From NCBI GenBank assembly GCA_023419315.1, contig JAEZYE010000043.1, positions 62,001-126,000 on the forward strand: a stretch of DNA of 64,000 nt, given 5' to 3'. The DNA comes from Pseudomonadota bacterium. GTDB lineage: Bacteria > Pseudomonadota > Gammaproteobacteria > Xanthomonadales > Xanthomonadaceae. Shown piece after piece: positions 26,953 through 36,916 of the stretch. The stretch's first letter is position 1; every line of letters begins with the position of its first letter. Under the pieces are notes generated by a model that was given only the letters and a program-made list of their open reading frames with translations, searched no databases and was not told the DNA's origin. Made by a program: the position numbers and the translations under genes.

Positions 26953-27918
26953 TTACGGACGACGTGCGAGCGCGGCTTCGTCCTTGGCCTTCGGCATCAG
27001 GTCCTGCTTGCTGACCTTCAGGAAGCCCATCGTCAACAGCGGGCAGGCGATGAAGATGGAAGAGATGGTGCCGATCACGATGCCGATCATCTGCGAGATC
27101 GCCATGCCTTCCAGCGAACCACCGCCGTAGATGTACAACGCCAGCACCGTCAGGAAGGCCACGAACGAGGTGATGATCGTGCGCGACAGCGTCTGGTTGA
27201 CCGAGCGGTTCAGCACCTCGACCGGATCCACGCGCAGCGAGCGGAAGTTTTCGCGCACACGGTCGAACACCACGATGGTGTCGTTGATCGAGAAGCCCAT
27301 GACCGACAGCAGGCCGGCCAGCACGGTCAGGTCGAACTCGCGACCGGTCAGCGCGAAGAAACCGGCGCAGATCAGCACGTCGTGCAGCGTGGTGAAAATC
27401 GCCGCCACCGCGAACTTCCACTCGAAGCGGGCCGCGATATAGATGAGGAAGCCGACGACCACGAAGATCAGCGCATACAGGCCGTTCATCGCGAGTTCCT
27501 TGCCGACCTGCGGACTGACCTGCTCGCTGCGCAGCTTGCTGGACGGATTGCCCGGCAGCGACGTCAGCTGGACCACTTCCTGCGCAGTGCGGTTGGCGGC
27601 GTCGGCATCATTCTGGCCGCTGCGCGGTTGCAGTCGCACCAGCAGATCCCGGCCGCTGCCGAAGGTCTGGACCTGCGCGCCCTGGTAGCCCGCATTGTCC
27701 AGGCGCTCACGCACCTGATCCACGTCCGGCGGACTCTGGAATCGCAGTTCCACCATCGTGCCGCCGGTGAAGTCCAGCGCATAGTTGAAGCCCTTGAAGG
27801 CCATCGCGCCGATTGCGACGACGGCCAGGAGCAACGCCACCGCCAGCGACACCCAGCGCAGGCGCATGAAGTTGATGTTGGTGTCGTTGGGTACGAGATG
27901 CAGCGGAAAGAGTTTCAT
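26953..27918 (-). CDS. secF: Protein translocase subunit SecF
   Basis: The 321-residue inner-membrane protein has an N-terminal helix (about 20-42), a periplasmic domain opening with YALDFTGGTMVELRF, and five clustered helices (about 145-305). It includes GFSINDTIVVFDRVREN, the SecF signature. With SecD it uses proton motive force to complete export through SecYEG. It is the last gene of the queA-tgt-yajC-secD-secF operon, 13 bp after secD. Confidence 0.97.
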   Translation of the reverse strand: MKLFPLHLVPNDTNINFMRLRWVSLAVALLLAVVAIGAMAFKGFNYALDFTGGTMVELRFQSPPDVDQVRERLDNAGYQGAQVQTFGSGRDLLVRLQPRSGQNDADAANRTAQEVVQLTSLPGNPSSKLRSEQVSPQVGKELAMNGLYALIFVVVGFLIYIAARFEWKFAVAAIFTTLHDVLICAGFFALTGREFDLTVLAGLLSVMGFSINDTIVVFDRVRENFRSLRVDPVEVLNRSVNQTLSRTIITSFVAFLTVLALYIYGGGSLEGMAISQMIGIVIGTISSIFIACPLLTMGFLKVSKQDLMPKAKDEAALARRP

Positions 27919-27931
27919 GTTTCGGATCCCG

Positions 27932-29836
27932 TCAGATGGCCAGCGACTTCAGCTTGCGGCGGCGGCCGTAGATCAGCGTGGCCATCGCGCGCGACACCGT
28001 CACGGCGGTGAACACCGAGGTCAGGATGCCGACAATCATGGTGATGGCGAAGCCCTTGAGCGGACCGGTGCCGAAAGCGAACAGCGCCACGCCGGCCAGC
28101 AGCGCGGTCATGTTGGAGTCGAAGATGGTGCCCGACGCCTTGTCGTAACCGGTCGCGATGGCGGTCACCGGCGGCACGCCCGCCCTGAGTTCCTCGCGTA
28201 TGCGTTCGTTGATCAGCACGTTGGCGTCCACCGACATGCCGATCGACAACGCCAGGCCGGCAAAACCCGGCAAGGTCATCGTCGCGCCGAACAGCGACAT
28301 CACCGCCACGACCATCACCAGGTTCAGCAGCAGCGCGATGCAGGTCAGCAGGCCGAACATGCGGTAGTAGATCAGGAAGAAGCCCAGGGCGAACAGGAAC
28401 GAATACATCACCGCCTTGGTGCCGCGCTCGACGTTCTCCGCACCCAGGCTCGGGCCGACCACGCGCTCGCTGATGAAATCCATCGGCGCGGCCAGCGAAC
28501 CGGCGCGCAGCAGCTTGGCGAGGTTGTCGGCTTCGGTCTTTTCGAGGCCGGTGGTCTGGAAGTTCTTGCCGAACACGCCGTTGATGTTGGCGACCGAAAT
28601 CACTTCTTCCTTCACGCGGGTGCTGCGCACTTCCTCGCCGTTGACGATATCCACCTGCGGGATGCGTTCGATGTACACCACCGCCATCGGCTTGTTGACG
28701 CTGACGCTGGTGAAATCGAACATGCGCTGGCCGCCGACATTGTTGAGCGTGACGCTCACCGCCGGCAGGCCGTTGTTGTCGACCGAAGACTGCGCGCCGA
28801 CCATCTGGTCGCCGGCCACGATGACGCGCTTGTTCAACAGGATGGGCGTCGGCGGCTGGTTGGGCATGCGGGGACGCTGGTAGTACACGCGCGCTTCGGG
28901 CGGCACGTTGCCACTGGCGAGCGCATCGGCGGCATTGCCTTCGACCACGGCGCGGTATTCCAGCGTCGCGGTCGCGCCGATCATGCGCTTGGCTTCCGCG
29001 GTGTCCTGCACGCCCGGCAACTGCACGACGACGCGATCGTTGCCCTGGCGCTGGATGATGGGCTCGGCCACGCCCAGTTCGTTGACGCGATTGCGCAGCG
29101 TGGTGATGTTCTGCTCGATGGCGCTGCCGGCGATCTGGGTGAGTTCGCTTTCGGGCAGGCCAATGGTGATGCGCTGATCCTCGACCTCATAGGTCAGGGA
29201 GGCGCCGCCGACCAGTGCGGCCGTGCCGTTGCTGGAAGATGCCACCAGCGCCTTGGCCAGCACGTCGCGCGCCTTGTTGGCATCCTCGCCGGTCGCCAGG
29301 TTCACCACGATGCTGTTGTCCGCTCGGCGCTCGACGCCCTGGTAGCGGATGCGGTTGTCGCGCAGGGTGACGCGGGCGTCTTCCACGTAGGCGTCGACAC
29401 GCTTGTCCAGCGCCGCTTTCTGATCCACTTGCAATTCGAAGTGCACGCCGCCCTGGAGATCGAGGCCCTGCACCATCGGGCGGGCGCCGAACCGGCTCAG
29501 CCAGTCCGGCACGGTCGACGCCAGGTTCAGCGCGACCACGTAGTCCTCGCCCAAGGTCGTGCGCAGGGCATCGTTGGCCTTGGTCTGCGCGTCCAGGCTG
29601 GGCAACCGGACCAGCAGCGACTTGCCGTCTTGGTCTTCCAGTTCCTTGGCGGTCACGCCAACGCCCCTCAACGCACCATCGACGCGTTGCCGCAATGCGG
29701 CGTCAATGGCCGAACCCCGGTTCGGAGTGATCTGGACGGAAGGGTCCTGCGGATAGATGTTGGGCAGCGCGTAGAACACGCTCAACACCACGACAAGCAG
29801 GATGACGATGTATTTCCAGCGAGGGAATTCAAGCAT
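27932..29836 (-). CDS. secD: Protein translocase subunit SecD
   Basis: The 634-residue partner of SecF has TM1 at about 9-27 and a large periplasmic P1 domain with LGLDLQGGVHFELQV-type sequence near 128-142. The C-terminal block of helices (about 465-620) contains LSIGMSVDANVLINERIREE, the conserved SecD proton-path motif. It sits 56 bp downstream of yajC. Confidence 0.97.
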   Translation of the reverse strand: MLEFPRWKYIVILLVVVLSVFYALPNIYPQDPSVQITPNRGSAIDAALRQRVDGALRGVGVTAKELEDQDGKSLLVRLPSLDAQTKANDALRTTLGEDYVVALNLASTVPDWLSRFGARPMVQGLDLQGGVHFELQVDQKAALDKRVDAYVEDARVTLRDNRIRYQGVERRADNSIVVNLATGEDANKARDVLAKALVASSSNGTAALVGGASLTYEVEDQRITIGLPESELTQIAGSAIEQNITTLRNRVNELGVAEPIIQRQGNDRVVVQLPGVQDTAEAKRMIGATATLEYRAVVEGNAADALASGNVPPEARVYYQRPRMPNQPPTPILLNKRVIVAGDQMVGAQSSVDNNGLPAVSVTLNNVGGQRMFDFTSVSVNKPMAVVYIERIPQVDIVNGEEVRSTRVKEEVISVANINGVFGKNFQTTGLEKTEADNLAKLLRAGSLAAPMDFISERVVGPSLGAENVERGTKAVMYSFLFALGFFLIYYRMFGLLTCIALLLNLVMVVAVMSLFGATMTLPGFAGLALSIGMSVDANVLINERIREELRAGVPPVTAIATGYDKASGTIFDSNMTALLAGVALFAFGTGPLKGFAITMIVGILTSVFTAVTVSRAMATLIYGRRRKLKSLAI

Positions 29837-29892
29837 TGCGGCAACCCGCGCGCAGCCTCACGGATGCGCGCTCAGCAGTGGTCGGGAATGAA

Positions 29893-30237
29893 TCAGGCGT
29901 TCTTCAGCGTGCCCTTCGGCAGCACGTTGCCCACCGCCGTCTTCTGCACGCGCACGCGCACGTTGTCGGCGATTTCGATGGTGACGAAGTTGTCGCCGAT
30001 GTCGGCGACGGTGCCGGCAATACCGCCGGAGGTGATGACTTCATCGCCGCGCGAGAGCTTGTCCAGCATCGCCTTGTGTTCCTTGGCGCGCTTCATCTGC
30101 GGGCGAATCATGAGGAAGTACATGATGGCGATCAGGATGACCGGCATCAGCAGGCCGAAACCTCCCATGCTTCCCTGGGCGGGTGCACCGGCCGCCTGCG
30201 CGAACACCGGGGCGATTGAAAAATCGAGCAAATTCAT
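29893..30237 (-). CDS. yajC: Preprotein translocase accessory subunit YajC
   Basis: This 114-residue protein has one membrane helix (about 23-43, FGLLMPVILIAIMYFLMIRP) followed by a small cytoplasmic domain with GDEVITSGGIAGTVADIGDN, the YajC signature. It binds SecDF. ATG 30237 begins the conserved region; upstream residues in the open frame lack support. Confidence 0.95.
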   Translation of the reverse strand: MNLLDFSIAPVFAQAAGAPAQGSMGGFGLLMPVILIAIMYFLMIRPQMKRAKEHKAMLDKLSRGDEVITSGGIAGTVADIGDNFVTIEIADNVRVRVQKTAVGNVLPKGTLKNA

Positions 30238-30399
30238 GGAGTTATCCGTCCTGATACGAAAGCAGCCGGGAATTATGCCACGCGCCGGTGTCCCCCGTCC
30301 CGGCCGTCGAGGGCCGGTGGCATGCATGGCGGTGTGAAGACCGCGCCAATTCGCAAAGGTTCCGCCCGGCGCTGCACGCCCCGCGCGCCGGGCGGGGCT

Positions 30400-31518
<1,119 letters not shown>

Positions 31519-31557
31519 GGCGTTTCAATCAAGGGGACGTGGCCGCGTGCGCGCGCT

Positions 31558-32625
31558 TCAACGGGCAGGCTCGAGCGGAGCGGATGCTGGCGGGGCGTGT
31601 TCCTGCGGGAACAGCAACATGGCGTCGCCGTAGGAGAAGAACCGGTAGCGTTCGGCGATGGCATGTTCATAGGCGGCGAACACGCGTTCCTTGCCGGCGA
31701 AGGCCGACACCAGCATCAGCAGCGTGCTTTCCGGCAGGTGGAAATTGGTGATCAGCGCGTCGATGCTGCGAATCCGATAGCCGGGAAAAATGAAGATCCG
31801 CGTCTCGCCGGCGAACGGGTGCAGTTCGCCATCGCGCATCGCCGATTCCAGCGCACGCACGACCGTCGTACCCACCGCAATCACGCGCCCGCCACGCGCG
31901 CGCGTGGCATGGATCCGCTCGATCAGCGCCGCGCCGACATTCAACCATTCGCTGTGCATGCGGTGCTCGCGCACATCATTCACGCGCACCGGCTGGAACG
32001 TCCCGGCGCCGACGTGCAAGGTGACATGGCCGAATTCGACGCCGCGTTCGCCCAGTTGCGCGAGCAATGCCTCGTCGAAGTGCAGCCCCGCGGTGGGAGC
32101 GGCGACCGCACCCAGCTCGCGCGCGAACACCGTCTGGTAGCGCTCGTCGTCATCGCGCCCCGCCTCGCGCTGGATGTACGGCGGCAGCGGCAGACGGCCG
32201 GCCTGCAACAGCCAGCTTTCGAGCGAACCGCGGACTTCGAAGCGCAATGTGTAGAACTCGCCGTCGCGATCCAGCACTTCCGCCTCGCCGCCGGCATCCA
32301 GGGTGATGCGGCCGCCGGGTCTGGGCGACTTGCTCGCGCCGATCTGCACGCGCGCCGTGTTCTCCGGCAGCAGGCGCTCGATCAGGATTTCGACCCGGCC
32401 GCCGGTGCTCTTCTGGCCGAACAGGCGCGCGGGAATTACGCGCGTGTCGTTGAACACCAGCAGATCACCCGGCCTCAACCATTCGACCAGATCACGCACA
32501 TGGTGATCCGCGAACGGCGCACCGTCCGGCGGCACCACCAGCAAGCGGCTGGCCGAGCGTTCGGGCAGCGGCGCCTGGGCGATCAATGCTTCAGGCAGTT
32601 CAAAATGGAAGTCCGATTTCTTCAC
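31558..32625 (-). CDS. queA: S-adenosylmethionine:tRNA ribosyltransferase-isomerase
   Basis: The 355-residue QueA adds the ribosyl moiety of SAM to preQ1-tRNA to form epoxyqueuosine. The family start KKSDFHFELPEALIAQAPLP and the internal DLLVFNDTRVIPARL, TAGLHFDE and TNFHLPESTLLMLVSAFAG are all seen. The start is GTG 32625; the open frame continues 200 codons further upstream without family similarity. It is the first gene of the que-sec operon. Confidence 0.95.
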   Translation of the reverse strand: MKKSDFHFELPEALIAQAPLPERSASRLLVVPPDGAPFADHHVRDLVEWLRPGDLLVFNDTRVIPARLFGQKSTGGRVEILIERLLPENTARVQIGASKSPRPGGRITLDAGGEAEVLDRDGEFYTLRFEVRGSLESWLLQAGRLPLPPYIQREAGRDDDERYQTVFARELGAVAAPTAGLHFDEALLAQLGERGVEFGHVTLHVGAGTFQPVRVNDVREHRMHSEWLNVGAALIERIHATRARGGRVIAVGTTVVRALESAMRDGELHPFAGETRIFIFPGYRIRSIDALITNFHLPESTLLMLVSAFAGKERVFAAYEHAIAERYRFFSYGDAMLLFPQEHAPPASAPLEPAR

Positions 32626-32652
32626 GGGGCAAGGACAGGGCAAGAACGGGGA

Positions 32653-32658
32653 ATCATA
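32653..32658 (-). promoter_or_regulatory. -10 element of the queA-tgt-yajC-secDF operon
   Basis: TATGAT on the minus strand is 27 nt upstream of the queA GTG and supports the chosen start. Confidence 0.45.
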
Positions 32659-32753
32659 GGTCGTGTCGCGCGGGCGCGGTGGAATCGCCCCGGCTTCGCC
32701 CGCAGGGCGTGTCGCCCGGGGTGGCCCGCAGGCGTTTGCGCGAAACAGCGGAA

Positions 32754-33185
32754 TCAGCGCTCGAATTTGGTGGACAGCACGATCGAGGACGTCGTCCGCT
32801 CCACGCCTTCCATCGCGCCGATGCGATCGGTCAGCTGATCCATCGCGTCCACCGAGGGCACCACGCCGACGGCGATCAGATCGTACGCGCCGCTGACCGA
32901 ATGCAGCAGCCGCAGTTCCGGCATCGCACGCAGGGCCGCGACCACGGTGGTCATCTGCTTGGGGTGCACGGTGATCATGATGTGGGCACGAATGTGACCA
33001 CGCTCGAAGTCGTCCCGCACGCGCACCGTATAGCCGCTGATGACGCCATCGCGCTCCAGCCGCTCGATGCGGCTCTGCACGGTGGTGCGCGACAGGTTGA
33101 GCCGCCGCGCGATCTGCGCGGTGGATGCGCGCGCGTTCTCGCGGAGCAGCGAAAGCAGGAGTTCGTCCGTGTTGGAAATCTTCAT
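32754..33185 (-). CDS. Lrp/AsnC family transcriptional regulator
   Basis: The 143-residue protein has an N-terminal helix-turn-helix (about 5-50; AQIARRLNLSRTTVQSRIERL) and a C-terminal RAM domain (about 70-140) that binds amino acids and forms oligomers. It is divergent from a class III aminotransferase, a typical Lrp-family regulator-target pair. A perfect 17-bp palindrome 14 bp upstream of its own start suggests autoregulation. Confidence 0.93.
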   Translation of the reverse strand: MKISNTDELLLSLLRENARASTAQIARRLNLSRTTVQSRIERLERDGVISGYTVRVRDDFERGHIRAHIMITVHPKQMTTVVAALRAMPELRLLHSVSGAYDLIAVGVVPSVDAMDQLTDRIGAMEGVERTTSSIVLSTKFER

Positions 33186-33198
33186 CTGGCGGCGGCCG

Positions 33199-33215
33199 TT
33201 CGTCGATTCGACGAA
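33199..33215. promoter_or_regulatory. Perfect palindrome, probable operator of the Lrp-family regulator
   Basis: TTCGTCGATTCGACGAA is an 8+1+8 perfect dyad. The half-site core CGACGAA recurs at 33254-33260, inside the aminotransferase promoter spacer. Two spaced sites suit an Lrp-type oligomer. Confidence 0.55.
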
Positions 33216-33245
33216 AAATGGGCATCGATTGCGCAGATTATATCT

Positions 33246-33274
33246 GTCAAACGACGAATTAATTCACATAATAA
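33246..33274 (+). promoter_or_regulatory. Promoter of the aminotransferase gene
   Basis: CTGTCA (33246-33251) and CATAAT (33269-33274) are 17 bp apart. The spacer carries AACGACGAATT, a half-site matching the regulator palindrome, so the regulator could block or contact RNA polymerase here. The region is distinctly AT-rich. Confidence 0.55.
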
Positions 33275-33302
33275 GGGATTGCCGTCATTCTGGAGAACCG
33301 CC

Positions 33303-34799
33303 ATGGCCTTGATCGACCTGCTCGCCCCGCTGCGCGCCCACGCCGGAACCCGCCTGACCACGGGCCTGGACGATGCAACCGTGTCGCGCCTGCTGGGCCA
33401 CCATGCCGATCTGGCCGAGGCGATCGAGGCTGCGGCCGCCGAGCACGACCGCCTGAAAGGCGAATTCGCCGAACTGCTGGAGCTGGACGAGGAAGCGCAG
33501 CTGCGCGCGGTGCAGGCCGGCTTCGTCAACTTCTACGCCGAAGACGCGGTGAACCCGTATATCGCGCTCGCCGCCCGCGGCCCGTGGGTCGTCACCCTCA
33601 AGGGCGCGGTGCTGTACGACGCTGGCGGCTACGGCATGCTCGGCTTCGGCCACAGCCCGAAAGCGGTGCTCGAAGCGATGGCGCGCCCGCAGGTGATGGC
33701 CAACATCATGACGCCCAGCCTCTCGCAGCTGCGCTTTGACCGTGCACTGCGCCGAGAGATCGGCCACACGCGCGGCGGCTGTCCGTATGCCCGCTTCCTG
33801 TGCCTGAATTCCGGCTCCGAATCGGTCGGCCTGGCCGCCCGCATCGCCGACATCAACACCAAGCTGCAGACGGATCCGGGCGCACGCCATGCCGGCCGCA
33901 CCATCAAGCGCGTCGTGGTCAAGGGCAGCTTCCACGGACGCACCGAGCGTCCGGCGCTCTACTCCGACTCCTCGCGCAAGGCGTACCTGCAGCACCTCGC
34001 CAGCTTCCGCGGCGAAGATTCGCTCGTCGCCATCGAGCCCTACGACGTGGACGCGCTGAAGCGCGCCTTCGCCGATGCCGACGCCCAAGGCTGGTTCATC
34101 GAAGCGGTATTCCTGGAGCCGGTGATGGGCGAAGGCGATCCGGGCCGTTCGGTCCCGCCCGCGTTCTACGCCGCCGCGCGCGAACTGACCCGCGAGCACG
34201 GCAGCCTGTTCCTGGTGGATTCGATCCAGGCCGGCCTGCGTGCGCATGGCGTGCTGTCCATCGTCGACTATCCCGGCTTCGAAGGGATGGAAGCGCCGGA
34301 CATGGAAACCTATTCCAAGGCGCTCAACGCTGCGCAGTATCCGCTTTCGGTGCTGGCCGTGAACGAACGCGCCGCCGGGCTGTACCGCAAGGGCGTCTAC
34401 GGCAACACCATGACGACCAACCCGCGCGCACTCGATGTCGCCTGCGCCACGCTGGAACAGCTGACTCCGCAAGTGCGCGAGAACATCCGCGCGCGTGGCC
34501 GTGAAGCGATTGAAAAGCTGGAGAAGCTGAAGGCCGAACTCGGTGGCCTGATCACGCAGGTGCAAGGCACGGGGCTGCTGTTTTCCTGCGAACTTTCGCC
34601 GCAGTTCAAGTGCTACGGCGCGGGTTCGACCGAGGAATGGCTGCGCCAGAACGGCCTGAACGTCATCCACGGCGGCGCCAACTCGCTGCGCTTCACGCCG
34701 CAGTTCGCGATGGGTTCGGATGAACTGGATCTGCTGGTCGGCATGGTCGGCCGCGCACTGCGCGAAGGTCCGCGCGCCAACCAGGCCGCTGCCGCCTGA
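33303..34799 (+). CDS. Class III PLP-dependent aminotransferase
   Basis: The 498-residue enzyme has the class III aminotransferase core: FLCLNSGSESVGLAARIAD (phosphate-binding), KGSFHGRTERP, and the PLP Lys in YSKALNAAQYP (about 340). About 90 residues precede the usual start of the fold. The amino donor cannot be deduced; lysine- or ornithine-type activity is possible given the Lrp-family neighbour. ATG 33303 has GGAG 7 nt upstream. Confidence 0.82.
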   Translation: MALIDLLAPLRAHAGTRLTTGLDDATVSRLLGHHADLAEAIEAAAAEHDRLKGEFAELLELDEEAQLRAVQAGFVNFYAEDAVNPYIALAARGPWVVTLKGAVLYDAGGYGMLGFGHSPKAVLEAMARPQVMANIMTPSLSQLRFDRALRREIGHTRGGCPYARFLCLNSGSESVGLAARIADINTKLQTDPGARHAGRTIKRVVVKGSFHGRTERPALYSDSSRKAYLQHLASFRGEDSLVAIEPYDVDALKRAFADADAQGWFIEAVFLEPVMGEGDPGRSVPPAFYAAARELTREHGSLFLVDSIQAGLRAHGVLSIVDYPGFEGMEAPDMETYSKALNAAQYPLSVLAVNERAAGLYRKGVYGNTMTTNPRALDVACATLEQLTPQVRENIRARGREAIEKLEKLKAELGGLITQVQGTGLLFSCELSPQFKCYGAGSTEEWLRQNGLNVIHGGANSLRFTPQFAMGSDELDLLVGMVGRALREGPRANQAAAA

Positions 34800-34809
34800 T
34801 CCTGGCTCC

Positions 34810-34847
34810 GTGCCGTTCGCGCCCGGTTCGACTGGCGCGAACGGCAC
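34810..34847. terminator. Long hairpin between convergent genes
   Basis: A 14-bp perfect stem (34810-34823 with 34834-34847, loop of 10) lies between the aminotransferase and pyrophosphatase genes. There is no T-run on either side. Confidence 0.6.
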
Positions 34848-34853
34848 GTCTGG

Positions 34854-35468
34854 TCAATTGTCCTTGCGTTTGAAGCGCTCCATCGACGCGCGGATCAGTT
34901 CGCGCGCTTCGGCCGCGTTGCCATAGCCATCCAGCCGCACCGGATTTCTTCCGGCCGGCAAATCCTTGTAGACGCGGAAGAAGGCTTCGATGCGATCACG
35001 CTCGATGACCGGCAGATCCGCCAGATCACGGATGCCGCTGTAGGTCGGATCCACCTTGTCGGTGGGTACGCCGATGATCTTCTCGTCGCCCTCTCCGTCA
35101 TCGGTCATGCGCAGCACACCGATGGGACGGAAGCGGATCAGCACGCCGGGATGCAGGGGTTCGCGCGTCAGCACCAGCGCGTCGAGCGGATCGCCATCGC
35201 CGGCCAGCGTCCGCGGCATCGATCCGTAGTTCGCCGGATACGCGACCGGCATCGACTGGAAGCGATCGACGTACAGCAATCCCTCCTCGTTGATTTCGTA
35301 CTTGGTGAAGCGGCCGGCGGGAATCTCGACCGCGAGCATGGCTTCTTCCGGCGCATTCTTCGCCTGCTGGGCCAGGAATGGATGCCGAACGTGTTCGTCG
35401 GCGGCATTGGCAAGCATCACCATGCTCCACAACACCATCGCCAGGACGCCCGCACGAGGCCACTGCAT
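34854..35468 (-). CDS. Secreted family I inorganic pyrophosphatase
   Basis: The 204-residue enzyme carries the soluble PPase signature GDGDPLDALVLT (about 90-101) and conserved YPANYGSMPRTLAGDGD. Unlike the usual cytoplasmic Ppa, it has a clear signal peptide (LAMVLWSMVMLANA-ADE), so it should act in the periplasm. ATG 35468 follows AGAGGAG. It is the third gene of the phytase operon, 47 bp after the metallophosphoesterase gene, and would release orthophosphate from pyrophosphate for uptake. Confidence 0.88.
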   Translation of the reverse strand: MQWPRAGVLAMVLWSMVMLANAADEHVRHPFLAQQAKNAPEEAMLAVEIPAGRFTKYEINEEGLLYVDRFQSMPVAYPANYGSMPRTLAGDGDPLDALVLTREPLHPGVLIRFRPIGVLRMTDDGEGDEKIIGVPTDKVDPTYSGIRDLADLPVIERDRIEAFFRVYKDLPAGRNPVRLDGYGNAAEARELIRASMERFKRKDN

Positions 35469-35515
35469 GGTGAAACTCCTCTGATCGTTGACGACTCCCG
35501 ACATGTGGGGTCCCT

Positions 35516-36916
35516 TCATTCCCAGCACCGGTCCGCGCGGCCTTTCAGCGTTTCGGCGCGCGTGCAGTTGCGCTCACCGATGCGGCCCGACTCCAGCTCA
35601 CGCAACGTTTTCCCGCTGCCGCCTTCATCCACGATCTCGAACGCGTCATACAGCCGGCCGGTCGCCGTACGCGCTTCATAACGAAGCCGCGCTCCTTCGA
35701 AACGCAGCACCTGGAACAACTGCGTGTCTTCCGCGACCGGCGTCATCGTGCGCCGCGCCTCGCTCGAAAGGCGGTACTGTTTGGCGCCGGCCACCGACAC
35801 GACAAACACGGGCAGCGGCTCAGCGTCGGCACGCTTGCGTCCGTACACGTGATCGTGTCCCTGCAACACCAGATCCACGCGGTGTTTGCGGATGACCGGC
35901 AGCAGATGCTTGCGCAGCAGTAGGTTGTCGCGTCCCTCGCGCGGCGAGAAGAACGGCTGGTGCGTCATCACGATGCTCCAGCGATGCGGGTTTCCCGCCA
36001 GCGCCCCGTCCAGCCATTTCGCCTGCGCCTGCGCCGTGCCGAGATCCAGCGCGGATGTTCCATCGATCACCACGATGCGAACGTCCTGATAGTCGAACCA
36101 GTAGGTCGTGCTGGCCGCCTGCGCCACGCCATTTCCGGGCAGCGCGAACTGCACCGGCCAATGCACGCCCAGCACGCGGCGTTCCTGCGGCGTGTCTTCG
36201 AACTCCTCGAAATACTCGTGATTGCCGGGCGCGGGCGCGACGACCAGGGACGTCGGCAATGCGCCATTGGCTTCGAACCATTCACCCCATTCGTTGTCGT
36301 CTTCGCCGTCGCCTCCGCTGACCAGATCGCCAGCGAACAACGCCAGCCGCGCATCCGGTGCATGCCGCATGGCTTCGCGCACCACGCGCGTGGTGAGGCT
36401 GACGTTCTTGTTCTGCGTATCGCCGAAATACAGCAACGTCAGCGGCGCATCCTTCGCCGCCGCGGTGCGCGTGTGATGCCAGGCGCTCCAGGTGCGATCG
36501 CCCTGCACACGCCAGGCATACAGCGTGTCAGGGGAGAGCCCTTCGACGCGGGCGTGGTGGTGATGCGCTGCGCCGTTCTCGGTCTTCAGCAACTGCGTTC
36601 GTGCCGGCACGCGCCGCGGCTCGCCCATGTCGGGTGAATCGCCCGCGATGACGATCTCCATCGCCGGCGACTCCACCGCGACATCCGTGCGCCACGCCAC
36701 CGCCAGGCCGGTGGCGGCGTCCTGCAACGGCGAAGCAATGATGCGATCCGGAAAGCCGCTGGGCGCGTAGTGCAACACGCCCTTCGGCACGCGCGTGTTC
36801 GGCTCGTGCTGGCGCGGGGCCGTCTCCTGTGCGAAGAGCGGCATGCTGGCAGTCAGCACCGCGAGCAACATCCATCGCTGCAGTTCCGTTGTCGCCGACT
36901 TCATGCCCTGATTCAT
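35516..36916 (-). CDS. Secreted metallophosphoesterase, purple-acid-phosphatase-like
   Basis: The 466-residue protein has a signal peptide (cleavage after LFAQ) and an N-terminal fibronectin-III-like domain (about 50-150). The calcineurin-type metallophosphoesterase domain bears GDTQ, GDLVSGGD, GNHEYF, MTHQPFF and GHDHVYGR in order. These supply the two-metal site. Substrate is a phosphomonoester or diester. ATG 36916 overlaps the phytase stop codon (ATGA), implying translational coupling; a second ATG at 36904 also precedes the signal peptide. Confidence 0.88.
   Translation of the reverse strand: MNQGMKSATTELQRWMLLAVLTASMPLFAQETAPRQHEPNTRVPKGVLHYAPSGFPDRIIASPLQDAATGLAVAWRTDVAVESPAMEIVIAGDSPDMGEPRRVPARTQLLKTENGAAHHHHARVEGLSPDTLYAWRVQGDRTWSAWHHTRTAAAKDAPLTLLYFGDTQNKNVSLTTRVVREAMRHAPDARLALFAGDLVSGGDGEDDNEWGEWFEANGALPTSLVVAPAPGNHEYFEEFEDTPQERRVLGVHWPVQFALPGNGVAQAASTTYWFDYQDVRIVVIDGTSALDLGTAQAQAKWLDGALAGNPHRWSIVMTHQPFFSPREGRDNLLLRKHLLPVIRKHRVDLVLQGHDHVYGRKRADAEPLPVFVVSVAGAKQYRLSSEARRTMTPVAEDTQLFQVLRFEGARLRYEARTATGRLYDAFEIVDEGGSGKTLRELESGRIGERNCTRAETLKGRADRCWE

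Noticed and set aside
27785..30337. An 850-codon plus-strand frame
   Set aside because: It is antisense to secD, secF and yajC, whose identities are certain. Its composition is His/Gln/Arg-rich without motifs.
33285..34847. A 520-codon minus-strand frame
   Set aside because: It is antisense to the class III aminotransferase, which has clear PLP motifs.
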